From Silene conica (taxonomy: Eukaryota > Streptophyta > Magnoliopsida > Caryophyllales > Caryophyllaceae): 64,000 nt of DNA. Shown here piece by piece: positions 36,283 to 48,130 of the stretch (its first letter is position 1; every line of letters begins with the position of its first letter). The notes under the pieces are model-generated. The model worked only from the letters and a program-made list of their open reading frames with translations. It ran no database searches and was not told the DNA's origin. The position numbers and the translations under genes are program-made. The DNA is taken from positions 5,474,399 through 5,538,398 of the forward strand of contig CM055314.2 of NCBI GenBank assembly GCA_029255685.2, given 5' to 3'.

Positions 36283-37275
36283 GATTTTGGATGGAAAGGA
36301 TGAAGGGGGTTGATTTTGATTGATTGGGTGAGTTTTTGTGGGGTGGGATTTGTAGAGAGAAGGGAGAAATAAGAAAGAATGAAGAACAAATGAGGAAGAA
36401 TGAGGGATTCACGAGTATTTAAAATCGCGAACAGACGCTTCTGAGCCGGTTAGGGCACCGGCCGCCGGTGGACCGGCTTAAAATTTGGGGATTTTTTTTT
36501 CAGATTTTTTGACTTTTTGATGCATACGCGATTCTGAGCCGGTAGACCGGCTGCCGGCTGACCGGCTTAGAGTCAGGCCTCCCTCTTCACTTCACTTCTC
36601 CTATTCTTCAAACAAAAACTCCCAGCCGGCGGACCGGCTGGGAAGCCCTTCTATTCTTCTTTTTCCTTCAACGCTAAACACGCCTCATGATTATTAGCCG
36701 GCTGCCGGCCTACCGGCTAAAAATCAAGCCTTCTTGGATTTCGTCTTTTTGAACTTGGAACACGACTCTTAGCCGGTTGACCGGCCGCCGGTATGGGACC
36801 GGCTAAGAGTCCTAAATCTGAAATCTGCCAAGTAACTTATCAAAAACAGAAATGTGTCCAGGCCCTCTTAGCCTGTTGGGGACCGTCAGCCGGTCACCCG
36901 GCTAAGAGTACCTGTGCACAATTTCGAAAAATAATTCACTTGAGCATCAAAAATTGAGTTTGCAAAAAATGATTTTGCCTATCATCCTCCGACTATACTC
37001 ATGAATCAAAACAAGTAGCTAACCAAATCCAAATATCTCAAACATAAACTACAAATGTAAACTACATGAAAACCGAAAATCGAATACTTACAAATGGTGG
37101 TTATTTTGTGACTCCACCAAACCTTCATGAGCAATCTTTTTGAGAATCAATCCTCCTCGGGGAGCGGGTCCCCGAGGTCAATAACTTCTACCGATCCTTT
37201 GGAATCTCCTTGAAAGTAGCGCTTGATCCGGTGTCCATTTACTTTAAAGGTGTCGCCGCCCTCACTCCAAAGTTC
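36283..37275 (-). other. Element A spacer between integrase and the extra ORF, with GC-rich modules
   Basis: No gene. Six or so CCGGCTGCCGG-type modules (for example near 36443, 36538, 36624, 36699, 36774 and 36888) are separated by AT-rich DNA. They resemble those in the LTR, so this spacer shares sequence type with the LTR. Confidence 0.7.
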
Positions 37276-38489
37276 TTAGGCTCCATGTGGTGAAATGTCG
37301 GTTACCTTGAAGGGACCGGACCACCTTGACCGAAGCTTTCCCGGAAAATTCTCGACTCTTGAGTTGAAAAGGAGCACAAGGTCTCCTATGCTCACATTCT
37401 TCTTCATCAACTTGGCATCATGCCATTTCTTAGTTTGTTCCTTGTAGAGTTTGGAACTCTCATAAGCCTCAAATCTAAGCTCTTCAAGCTCACTCATTTG
37501 TAGAAACCTCCTCTCACCGGCCAAATCCAAGTCAAAATTCATTTCTTTCAAGGCCCACCAAGCCTTGTGCTCAAGCTCCACCGGGAGGTGTCATGCTTTC
37601 TCGTACACAAGCTTGTAGGGCCAGGGGTCATTCCAATGGGTGTCTTGTAAGCCGTGCGCAAGGCCCATAACACATCAAACAACTTTTGGGACCAATCTTT
37701 TCGGTTTTTGTGCACCACCTTCTCCAAGATAGCCTTAATTTGTCGATTTGAAACCTCCACTTGCCCACTTGTTTGAGGGTGGTAGGCAAGTGCTACCTTA
37801 TGGGTCACTCCGTATGAGGCTAGGAGAGTCTTGAACGTGTGTTTCCGGAAGTGGGAACCTCCGTCACTAATCACAATTCGTGGTACTCCAAAACGGGGAA
37901 AAATTGTTGTTTTGAAGAGCTTTACAACTACTTTGGAGTCATTGGTGGGGGAGGCAACCGCTTCTATCCACTAGGAGACGTAATCAACCGCCACCAAGAT
38001 ATACTCATTTCCACAAGAATTTGGGAAGGGTCCCATAAAGTCAATTCCCCAACAATCGAATAGTTTAATCTCCAAAATAGTCTTGAGGGGCATTTTATTC
38101 CTCTTGCCAATGTTCCCCGACCTTTGACATGCATCACAAGATCTAACCACATCATGGATATCCTTGAACATAGATGGCCAAAAGAATCCTCCTTGGAGCA
38201 CCTTGGCTATGGTTCTAGAAGCCGCTAAGTGTCCTTCATAGGCGGAATTGTGAAGCCTATCTACTATCTCAAGTCCCTCCTCTTTGGACACACATCTCCT
38301 CAAAAGCCCATCCCCACACTTTTTGAACAAGTATGGATCATCCCAAAAGTACCTCTTGGCATCTACCTTCAACTTTCTTCTATCCCTGGCATCCAATTCT
38401 TCGGGGATAAAGCCATTCACAAGGTAGTTGGCTAGATCCGCAAACCAAGGCAACTTATTGCCTATAGCCATCAAGCTATCTTCGCGCAA
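37276..38489 (-). pseudogene. Element A integrase, broken
   Basis: Integrase joins element cDNA to the chromosome. The zinc-binding region shows the HH-CC pattern ending CDACQ, then WGIDFMGPFP (first catalytic Asp), VISDGGSHF (second Asp) and [14 protein letters not shown] (catalytic Glu). A C-terminal module FPGKLRSRWSGPFKV follows. An in-frame TAG lies at 37973-37971 and a frameshift near 37580 separates the core from the C-terminal module. No chromodomain is seen, in keeping with the Athila lineage. Confidence 0.88.
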
Positions 38490-39510
38490 CCACTCATTAA
38501 TTGGCCCCTCCTTGTCTTGTAGACCATGGTCAATCTTGACAAGTGGTCCACTACAACATTCTCGGACCCCGCCTTGTCTCTAATCTCAAGATCAAACTCT
38601 TGAAGCAAAAGGACCCATCTCAAGAGCCTAGGCTTAGCATCTTTTTTCAACATCAATTGCCTTAGAGCGGTATGGTCGGTGTAGATGATTACTTTGGATC
38701 CCACTAGGTATGGACGGAATCTCTCTATGGCATGAACAATAGCCAACATCTCTTTCTCCGTAGTTGAGTAATTAGCTTGAGTCCGGTCTAGAGTCTTGCT
38801 CGAGTAGTAAATGACATGATGTCTCTTGTCAACTACTTGACCAAGCACCGCTCCAACCGCGAAATCCGAAACATCACACATGATTTCGAAGGGAAGCCCC
38901 CAATCCGGTGCCCGGATGATTGGGGCCGTGATTAGGGCTTCCTTAATCCTTGAAAAAGCTTCAACACACTCATTAGTACACACAAAAAGGGGTGTCCTTA
39001 AGGATAAGTGAAGTCAATGGCTATTGACAAGTGGTCCACTACAACATTCTCGGACCCCGCCTTGTCTCTAATCTCAAGATCAAACTCTTGAAGCAAAAGG
39101 ACCCATCTCAAGAGCCTAGGCTTAGCATCTTTCTTCAACATCAATTGCCTTAGAGCGGTATGGTCGGTGTAGATGATTACTTTGGATCCCACTAGGTATG
39201 GACGGAATCTCTCTATGGCATGAACAATAGCCAACATCTCTTTCTCCGTAGTTGAGTAATTAGCTTGAGTCCGGTCTAGAGTCTTGCTCGAGTAGTAAAT
39301 GACATGATGTCTCTTGTCAACTACTTGACCAAGCACCGCTCCAACCGCGAAATCCGAAACATCACACATGATTTCGAAGGGAAGCCCCCAATCCGGTGCC
39401 CGGATGATTGGGGCCGTGATTAGGGCTTCCTTAATCCTTGAAAAAGCTTCAACACACTCATTAGTACACACAAAAAGGGGTGTCCTTAAGGATAAGTGAA
39501 GTCAATGGCT
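38490..39510 (-). pseudogene. Element A RNase H region, tandemly duplicated
   Basis: The RNase H domain of the pol polyprotein is present twice. [34 protein letters not shown] and [10 protein letters not shown] occur in both. The units 38536-39023 and 39024-39511 are offset by exactly 488 bp and differ at one base I could find (near 38651 versus 39133). Because 488 is not a multiple of three, the copies are in different frames. Confidence 0.93.
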
Positions 39511-40753
39511 TAGCAATCTTTGAAAAGTCTTTAATGAAACGCCGATAAAAACCGGCGTGCCCGAGAAAACTTCTCACCCCCCGCACATTTGTGGGAGGTG
39601 ACAAGTTCTCTATCACGGCAATCTTTGCGCCATCAACTTCAACTCCCTTCTTAGACACGATATGACTGAGTACAACCCCCTCCTCAACCAGAAAATGACA
39701 TTTTTCCCAATTAAGGACGAGGTTGTGCTCTTCACATCTTGTTAGAACATTCTTCAAATTCTCTAGACCCAACTCAAAGGAATCCCCATGCACACTAAAG
39801 TCATTCATGAAGACTTCCATGCTTGTCTCAAGAAAATCCGCGAAGATTGCCATCATACACCTTTGAAAGGTGTCGGGTGCGTTACACAACCCAAATGACA
39901 TTCTTCGGAAAGCATAGATTCCTAATGGACAAGTGAAGGTAGTCTTCTCTTGGTCCTCCGGGTGAATGGGAATTTGGAAGAACCCGGAGTACCCATCTAG
40001 GAAACAATAGTAAGCATGCCCCGCCAATCTCTCGAGCATTTGGTCTATGAAGGGAATGGGGAAATAGTCTTTGAGGGTGGCCGCATTCAATTTCCGGTAG
40101 TCAATGCACATCCTCCATCCGGTCACCGGACGAGTAGGGAGGAGAGTCCCATCCACTTGTGTGACCAAAGTCACACCCCTCTTCTTGGGGACAACGTGAA
40201 CGGGGCTCACCCACTTACTATCGGTGATTTGATAGATGATGCCGACATCAAGTAACTTTAAAACCTCACTTTTCACTACCTCCGCCATCTTAGGGTTCAA
40301 CCTCCTTTGCCCCTCCACTCTTGGTCTACTCCCCTCCTCTAATATGATTCGGTGCATGCAAAGACTTGGGCTTAGGCCCTTGATGTCGTCAAGGATATAC
40401 CCCAACGAGCCCCTATGGTCCTTCAAGGTTGAAATGAGCTTGGACTCTTGGTGCTCATTGAGGTTAGCATTGATAATCACCGGGTAAGACTCTCCCTCCC
40501 CAAGAAAGGCATACTTGAGGGAGGGAGGAAGGGGTTTGAGTAGTACCTTTGGAGGGAGCATTCCCTCCACTTTCTCTACCTTATCATCATCAAGCTCTAG
40601 GTTTTCATCCATCTCTTGGTCCTCACTTGTTGAAATACCACACAATTGCTCCACGTGGCTCTCTTTATCTCCTTCCACTTCTTTCATTTCTCTTCCCACT
40701 TGTTCCACAATGTCCAATGTAAATGCTTCGTCGTGTCTAGGACCTTTTATCAT
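39461..40753 (-). pseudogene. Element A reverse transcriptase with altered active site
   Basis: Reverse transcriptase copies element RNA into DNA. Recognisable motifs are SKWVSPVHVVPKK, WRMCIDYRKLNAATLKD, CFLDGYSGFFQIPI and MSFGLCNAPDTFQRCM. The catalytic box reads VFMNDFSVHG where the family has F/Y-x-D-D, so one of its two Asp residues is Asn (near 39810). LGHAGFYRRFIKDF marks the connection to RNase H. A 2-nt insertion in an ATATAT run near 40876 cuts this frame from the protease, and a frame change near 39465 precedes RNase H. Confidence 0.9.
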
Positions 40754-40873
40754 GGTAGGAAGATTAAATTCGATTTTGTCATCCCCAACCCTAAAGGTGA
40801 GCCGCCCATTCCTACGTCTATCAAGACGCCTCCGGTAGCCAAGAAAGGCCTACCGAAGATAATTGGGGTGTGG

Positions 40874-41305
40874 CTATATATCCTCCGGGATGTCGAGGAC
40901 AACAAAATCGGCGGGAATCAAATGTTTACCCACCTTGACGGGTACATCCTCAAGCACCCCCAAAGGGCGCTTGGCGGACCTATCCGCCAATTGGAGGGTG
41001 ATGTTTGTTGGGACCAAATCACTCATACCAATTCTTTTAGCAACTTTCAAGGGAAACACACTAACACTAGCTCCCAAATCACAAAGAGCACGAGAGATAG
41101 GAATGCCATCGACTATGCAAGGGATTGAGAAGCCCCCCAGGTTACCAAGTTTCTTTGGCACCTTTTGGAGGAGGAGTGCACTACACTCCTCCTTCATGGC
41201 CATTACTTCTTGGTTACCTAAGGTCCTCTTTCCCGACAAGATTTCTTTCAAAATTTTTGAGTAAGTGGGCATATTCAAAATCACTTTCGTGAAAGGAAGA
41301 GTCAC
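40874..41305 (-). pseudogene. Element A aspartic protease region
   Basis: This region lies between gag and RT. The frame contains ALCDLGASVSVFPL, the Athila-type form of the aspartic protease motif (D-x-G-A-S). It ends in a TAG made by a small insertion in an ATATAT run near 40876. Frames for gag and RT lie on either side in different phases. Confidence 0.8.
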
Positions 41306-41311
41306 TTAAAG

Positions 41312-43633
41312 TTATTCAAGCATCTTACAAAAGTTGATGAACTTGAAATTTTCTCTTCCCTTCAAAGCCCTTGAAGGATAGGGTAAGCTAGGAGGTTGAG
41401 CGTTGGAGAGTACCTTGGTGGGTGTTGACTTGCTTGTTACCTTAATAGTTGGTTGTGCAACCAACTCTTCTTGTCTAACATCCACTTCCTCCAAGTCATC
41501 ATCTTCTTCTTTTTCCTCATAAGGGAGGTCTTCCACGGGATACTCATTAACCTTTGAAGTGCTTGCATCAACTCCCCTTTCCTTCTCTTTCACAAGCTCC
41601 AAAATGGGCTCCTCTTCACCCAAGTCATAATTCTTATAAGGGTCATCCTCTAGCTCCGTACCACTCCTCAAGATCACCGCATGGGCTTGGTGGTTATGTG
41701 AGGCATCCTTAGAACTTTGGCCTTGGGCAAGGAAGCCGCCCGGTGGCCTTTGTGGGTTTGCTATAGCTTGAGAGACAACTCGAGCCTCCATCTCCCGTAT
41801 TTCTCTTTGATTGGCACTCTTCAAATTCGCCATTTTTTATGTGTGAGTTGCTTGCATGTTCTTCACAAGCTTTAACAACTCCCCCACTTGGGATTCACTT
41901 GTTGTGTCTTGATGAGGTGCATTGGTGAGGGGCAAAGGGAACCCATAGTCGTTCCTTGCACCCCCACTTTGAGAGTTCCCCCTTTGAGCTTGGTTGTTGA
42001 AGTTGGGGTTTTGGGTGTTTGATGGAAAGTTTGGATTGAAGTTCGGGTTGTTGAAATTTTGGTTGTTATTGAAGTTTTGTTGTGGGTTAGGGTTGTAGTT
42101 GTTTTGGTTTTGATTGGGGTTGTTGAAGTTATTTTGGCATGAAGGTTGGTTGAGGTTTTGGTTGGGTGGATTGAAATTTTGTTGGTTTTGATTGTTGAAA
42201 TTTGGATTGAAATTTGGGTCATTGAAGTTTTGAGAGAAGCCTTGGTTGGCTTGGTTGGATTGATTTCCTTGGTAAAAATTTTGATTTTGGTAATTATTCC
42301 TCGGGTTGAAGTTCCCACCCTTTGGATGGTATCCGGGTGGGTTTTGAGTTTGGGGTTGTTGGATATTGATGTGGGTTCAAGACATTTGTACTCTTGTAGC
42401 TCAAGAGGGGGTTCCCTTGAATGTCCGGGTGGTAGTAATTGGAATTCGGGTTGAAAGTGTTTTGATTCCTCGAGTTGTTGAAGGCTTGAAAGGCATACAA
42501 CTCCTCTTCACTTCCACTTCCCTCAAAGGAATTATTGGCACACACATCGAATGTATGTCCACATTGCTAACTTGGTACATCCTGGGGGTGTTAATCCCAC
42601 TTGCTTTGCTTGTGGTTCCCTTTGTCAACTCTTCCAATTTCTTAGTCAACAAATCTATCTTGGCATTGGTTTCTTCATTGGCTTTAGAATTGGAGAGGTT
42701 CTCATTGGGGTACTTGCTACTTCTCCTCAATACATTGCCCCTTGTCCCATAATTCTCCTCGGAATCCACAATTTTCTTAATGAGCTCGGTCCCTTCCTCA
42801 TCCGGGAGGTGGTCAAAACTACCTCTCGCCGACGCATTGACCATTTCCTTTGTGCGAGGGAGAAGTGTTTGAAAGAATGTTTGGGTGGTGTACCATGTAG
42901 GGATCCCATGATGAGGACACCTAGCAAGGAGATCTTGATACCTATCCCATGCTTCTCCTAAGTTTTCCCCCTCATCTTGTTGAAATTGGGTGATCTCATT
43001 TCGAATCATAGCGGTCTTCAAGGACGGATAGTACTTAGCAAGGAAGGCCTTGGCTAGATCATCCCAAGTAGTGAAGGTATTTTGGGGATGGATGTTTAAC
43101 CAACGGTCCGCCTTGTCCGTCAATGAATAAGAAAAGAGCATCAACCTTAAAGTCTCCTCCGGAACTCCCGTCTTCTTTATCATATAAACCTTGCCTTTAA
43201 ATTTCCTCAAGTGCCCGTGGGCATCCTCGTGAGAGGCTCCACCAAAGGCATGCTTCTCAATGGAGCTCATTTGAGAAGGGTGAATTTCAAAGTTTTGTGG
43301 CACAAGATTGCCAAAGTTGATGGGGTTTGTGGTGTCATTATGGTTGGGGCGGTTGTGATCTCTTAGGGCGGCCATTATGTGAATTTGTGGTGGATCTTGA
43401 ATATGAGGTGTGGGTGGCGGTGATTGGTAGAATGGGTTGTCGAAATTTTGGATGTTGGGCTTGGAATGTCTTGGTTTTGGGCTTTGTGGTTCGGGTGGAG
43501 TAGGTGGGTTGTTTTGGCTAGTTGAAGCGTGGGAAGCAATTCTCACTCTTGCTATAGTCCTTCTCCTTAAGGCTCGAAAAAGCCTTTCCGGTTCGGAACT
43601 TGAAAGTAGAGAAGTCGAATCACCCCTAGGCAT
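41312..43633 (-). pseudogene. Element A gag, frameshifted
   Basis: Gag forms the particle. The frame starts at the ATG of 43633 (MPRGDSTSLLSSSE). The core motif region FGGASHEDAHGHLRKF, SLTDKADRWLNIHP, WDDLAKAFLAKYYP and CPHHGIPTWYTTQTFFQ is typical of plant gypsy gag (retrotransposon gag domain, about residues 110-250). Frameshifts near 42545 and 42300 break the later part, which is Asn/Gln-rich. The last part, 41833-41312, has an acidic stretch and ends FKFINFCKMLE just before the protease. Confidence 0.88.
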
Positions 43634-43797
43634 AAAAACTTAGCAGCACAATTAGTCGTCCTAGTGTTTTTTAGGCACTAGGGAGAGTAAAAATAACAAC
43701 CACTCTACACTTAAACTACCAAAGCTTGAACAAAACAAATAAAACACAACTAACTAAGGCTAAAAACTAAAACTAAACTAAACAATCTCTAGTACCA

Positions 43798-43815
43798 TCC
43801 CCGGCAACGGCGCCA
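43798..43815 (-). other. Element A primer binding site
   Basis: On the minus strand the sequence TGGCGCCGTTGCCGGGGA follows the 5' LTR by three bases. It is the tRNA-Asp-type primer site known from Athila elements. Confidence 0.88.
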
Positions 43816-43818
43816 TTT

Positions 43819-45502
43819 TTATGACCGGTTTTGCCATCACTACCGGTACCAAACAAAGATTTATAAAACCCGATGATAAGTAGTATTAAAGTCGGGGTCG
43901 AACACGAAGATGGTGGGGATAATCGTCTAGTCTAGTTCTAATTTAAGTCAAAGTCGGGTAATAGGTTTTGTGAGTGATATGACTAACAATATAAAGATAA
44001 ATAAAGCAAAAGTAAAGAGATTAAATCGATGGATAAAAACAACTAGGGTGTCGGGGCTACCTAGGTAAGTCGGTAACTAAGCATATGAGAGGGGTTTAGG
44101 ATCGTCTCTATGGTAGGTCTAGGGTCGTCTCTTCTTTCGAGTTGACTAACCTAAGGACAAGTCCTATCCTAGATTTCGCTATAAACAAGGTTAACCTAAC
44201 ACATAAACATGCTCATGGAAGTCATAGACCATCGTCCAAAACAAACAAAGTGAAGACTCATGCCCAACCGTCGTTGAGGCATTTCGTCGCACACACAGCA
44301 TACATGAAGTGAAAACCCAACCGAAAAGACAACTTAAGACTAACCCTAAGCATGCTTCATGTTACCAACTACCCAAGCAAACCCCTAACCCTAGAAATAG
44401 ACTACTCACACATAACTAAGAAAGACATATGAACAATTGGTGAATAATTGCTAAACATGTTGGAATAAGATAAAAGGAAACAATTGATTAAAGAGAACTT
44501 AAAACAAATGTAAACAAATGGAAATACTAAGTAAAGGACAAGAAGATTATACCAACACTTGTATTAAAGCAAAGAACTTGGATACATGAGAAGAATTCTC
44601 TAAATGTCTTCAAAATACACCCAAAATTCCAAAATGTAAACTATTGATTACTAGGAAGAACACTAATAAGGATTAAGGAAAGATTAACTAAAAATTATTC
44701 TAAAAACTAAAGAAAGATTAAGGATTTGAGTTGATTTTTTAATGTGAAAATATGAGCAATGGAATAGTATCAAACCCTAGGAATGCGTGAAAATATAGTA
44801 AAAGTTGCGTAAATGAAAATAGACTAAGTGCGGGTATATATAGTGTGTGAAAATCTGAGAAATGACTCTCAGCCGGTCAACCGGCTGCCGGTCATGTGAT
44901 CGGCTAAGAGTCAAATGAAAACAATTGACTTGATTTTACTTTGAGCTTGATTCTGAGCCAACCGGCCGGCTGCCGGTCGGGGACCGGCTGAGGGACTGAA
45001 CTTCAACTTCTGACTTTTGCTTATTTTTCTTCAATGTACAGGTACAGCCAGCCGGTTGGCCGGCTGCCGGTAGGCCACCGGCTGGGAGTCCTTTTTGGCA
45101 CTTCTGACTTTTCAACATATTTGAAAGGAGGCCGTGATCCTCAGCTGACCGGCCGGCTGCCGGTCGGGGACCGGCTGGTAGTCAGGCTACGAATTCCCGT
45201 AACATTACGCCATTTTCTTCAAAAGTCAAGTCAAGGCTCCCAGCCGGCCCACCGGCTGCCGGTGTGGGACCGGCTGAGAGGGCCTGGGGCCAAAACTTCA
45301 TCAATCCTTCACATTTCGCTCCAAATTCGTCTCGTTTGCTCCCATTTCTTCGCTCCCGCCACAATACCTACAAAATGGGAACCAAATAGGAATAGTCGAG
45401 GCAATGGGCATAAAATCGAGCAAAGGCACGCAAAACGAGGTCGAAACGGGACCAAAAATGAAGAAAAGACAATGAAAATAATGACTAAAATATAGCTCAT
45501 AA
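43819..45502 (-). repeat. Element A 5' LTR (1684 bp)
   Basis: It is the intact LTR of element A, homologous to 13368-13867 plus 30691-31888. It has fewer CCGGCTGCCGGT modules (44868-45270) than the other copy near 31250-31310, where an extra unit is present. Its two terminal dinucleotides have each lost one consensus base. The duplication ATCGT follows at 45503-45507. Confidence 0.93.
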
Positions 45503-45711
45503 ATCGTTATTACTTATTAGGTCATTCCTAATTCCTTATTTTTTTTAGAAGTTAGGGAATTTTACGAGATGATATGGTTTCAAATAAAAAATATGACCAG
45601 TTTTGTTAGAGGCAGTAAAAGATTCATGAAAAATCATAGAAGTCGTGGACATGGTTTTTTAGAGCTAAAATTCTAACTCACCTCACTTCATTTTGGTTTA
45701 CGTAAATTAAA

Positions 45712-47701
45712 TCTTTATTCTATTAAAGCAAGAATATTTCCTGCACGCTCGTTCACCCATGTCCAATTGGAAAAAATTATTGTACAACAATTAACTAGCA
45801 CATAGATTTTTTCGGTTACTAAATTTTTCCACTCATGTTTATTTGTTTTTTATTTGTCATTTTTACATAGCATATCACTTTTTGAATATTTAGTTTAGGT
45901 TGCTTTATATATTAATCTGAATTACAAAATATATCAAACAATTAATAATATATTAAGTTGGAAATTATAAAAAAGATTAACGTAAATTAAACATTGATAT
46001 AAATTGACTTGAGAGGAACAAATTTGTTTCTAAAACTGAATTTATCATAGTAATAAACACTCTTAAACATATTAATGAGTTAATAATAATAAACATTTAT
46101 AATTTATACGTGGATAACTACTTGTGTATATTAAAAATAATTTTATCTATATAAATATAAGAACATTTAAATCATTCTCATGTATCCACGTCATCACATA
46201 CAATTTTTTTATTTTTATTTTTACAAAAAATGTGGTAGTCACGACAAATAATATGAAATTAATAACTAAAAAACCTCTATGTTTATGTTTTGTACGTAAA
46301 TGTTTACGTCTATATTTTGTACGTAAATATTAATGAATAACGAATAATGAATAATTTAAAGCGAAAATAATTCAGTCCATCTTTTAACTACAATAATTAA
46401 TTGCAATAAATTATATCCATTGATTAAAATTTCCCCTAAATTTTAAACTAAAATAATAAATTACGACAAAAATAAAAATAAAGTAGAAAAAATTATACCA
46501 ATTGATAAAAATCAATGTTGTTAGAAAAATCGCAGTATTTGACTATAGTTATTGGATAATAAACTATCAATTTATTAAAAAAATCAAATACTAAATACTA
46601 AAGGCAACTATAAATGCAAAATATTAAAATTTTAGGTGTTAAAAAAAAAAAAATAGGTTATTAACAATTAATGTAGTCTATCATGAAGTTTTCCATTATT
46701 GTTTTAGATAATTTTATAATTATTTTTTTTAATCGTATTGTAAATCTTTAAATTTTGATAATTGTTTTTATTTTATAGCGATATTTACATTTTTAGATAT
46801 TTATTATTTTCCATACATTGGGTTTAATATGCTATATACCATGTTCTAATACTGCATTCGTGCATTTTTTCACAAATTTAAAACATGTATAAGTTTCAAC
46901 CGATAAAATTTGTGAACGTGTTTTAACTTATTATCATTATAAAAGAAACATGGTATAAAATATTCATTTACTTTGGTTAATATTTTTAAGTATTAGTCAT
47001 TACATCAATGTTTTTGAAACATGCCTGGCAAAATTGTACGAGTTGGTTCACATTTTAAAAAGGTAATAAGACTAAGCATTATCTTTAACATTTAATTTTT
47101 AAGTCACGTTATCATTATTATTTAAAAAAATAATACTGAAAAACTCATAACATTAAACACAAATTAAAGCACAATGTTAAAAAAAATTAAAATTAAAAGT
47201 AGAATTAATATATATAATAGTATTAAACAAAAATTTAATTGTCAACATAATTTTTCAAAACAATGAAAATCATTCTATTTACTTTGAATTATAATTGACA
47301 AATAAAAATTTAAAAGTTTTTATTTTGAAAAATTCTTTTAGATTAAATTAATTACATAATAAAAAAATAGAACAATAATAATAACAATAATTGCGACAAA
47401 ACACTAATAAATGTCACAATATTCGTGGCAAAATACTAATAATCCGTGGCAAAATTTAGTAAATTGTAGAAATATATATTTCGACTATATATTATGGCAA
47501 TTAAGGTATTTAATTAATAATTTTTTTCTTACGAGTCGGTTTTGTAATAAAGATTCATCGCAGTAACAAATCAACGTGATAATATATTTAATCCCGTGAA
47601 TTTCACAAGTATTATAACTAATACTTTTTAAATAATAATTATTATATCAATATTCTAAAAAACATATATACTAGTGCAATTTTGCACGGGTTGAAAACTA
47701 G
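45712..47701 (+). mobile_element. Nonautonomous Helitron, 1990 bp
   Basis: It starts TCTTTATTCTATTAAAGC after A (45711) and ends with the palindrome GTGCAATTTTGCAC (47674-47687), GGGTTGAAAA and CTAG followed by T (47702). The uninterrupted counterpart in copy 2 near 48533-48550 (TACGTAGATTAAGTTTAG) shows the empty target. No Rep/helicase. The interior (45780-47660) is AT-rich without a supported gene. Confidence 0.83.
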
Positions 47702-47825
47702 TTTAGTTTAATTAAACTCGATTAAGTTAAGTTATATTAAATTAAGGTAATTAAATTTTAGTTAGTTAATTTGTTAAATACAATAAAATTAAGATAATTC
47801 AATTAAGTTAAGTTATGATGATTGA

Positions 47826-47895
47826 TTTCCTTCTTTTTATTCCCCTTGTTGGATGAATAAAATTGGATGTATTTTCTTGCAAAAAAAAAAAAAAA
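47826..47895 (+). mobile_element. Tiny poly(A) retroposed fragment
   Basis: A 55-bp segment ending TTTTCTTGC is followed by 15 A and flanked by a perfect 14-bp direct repeat GTTATGATGATTGA (47812-47825 and 47896-47909). AATAAA lies about 25 bp before the A run. This is the signature of target-primed reverse transcription of a 5'-truncated mRNA or LINE end. Copy 2 has the empty site near 53333-53349. Confidence 0.8.
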
Positions 47896-48130
47896 GTTAT
47901 GATGATTGAAATTACGTTAGGTTAAATCCAATTAAGTTCAACAAATATCAATTAGCTTTGTTGATAAAATCATCAATGAGGTAGTACTCATGACCTTGAT
48001 TTGCATATGTTGCTCTCGTTACACCAAAAAGAAAAAATATAATTAAGTATCGATTGCATAATGTTCAGAATTATGCTATAAAATGTAAACAACTAATACC
48101 ATGAGTAAGACCTGCTCGATGAAACAACAA

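Larger units (their letters stand above)
13368..45502 (-). mobile_element. Element A: Athila-like Ty3/gypsy retrotransposon with nested insertions
   Basis: On the minus strand the order is 5' LTR (43819-45502), primer site, gag, protease, RT, RNase H, integrase, an env-position ORF and 3' LTR (31888-30691 plus 13867-13368). Integrase after RT places it in Ty3/gypsy. The tRNA-Asp-type primer site, the gag type and the extra ORF after integrase point to Athila. LTRs begin TGATGA and end TCATCA, with one base changed at each edge of the 5' LTR. The target duplication is ATCGT at 13363-13367 and 45503-45507. Without element B it is about 15.3 kb. Every pol region carries frameshifts or stops, so this copy is dead. 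Confidence 0.93.
8381..48130. repeat. Copy 1 of the tandemly duplicated TSR1 upstream unit
   Basis: After removal of the insertions at 8517-13333, 13368-45502, 45712-47701 and 47826-47895, the remaining pieces (8381-8516, 13334-13367, 45503-45711, 47702-47825, 47896-48130) read in order as one sequence of about 0.75 kb. It is homologous to copy 2 at 48131-55450. The join to copy 2 is at 48130/48131, where sequence like the end of copy 2 (CTACTCGATTGAAGCAAC, 55432-55447) runs straight into the TSR1 start-codon region (TCCCATGGCT). Confidence 0.8.

Noticed and set aside
40646-41264. Plus-strand open frames over the element A protease and RT region
   Set aside because: They are shadows of the minus-strand pol frames, which carry the conserved motifs.
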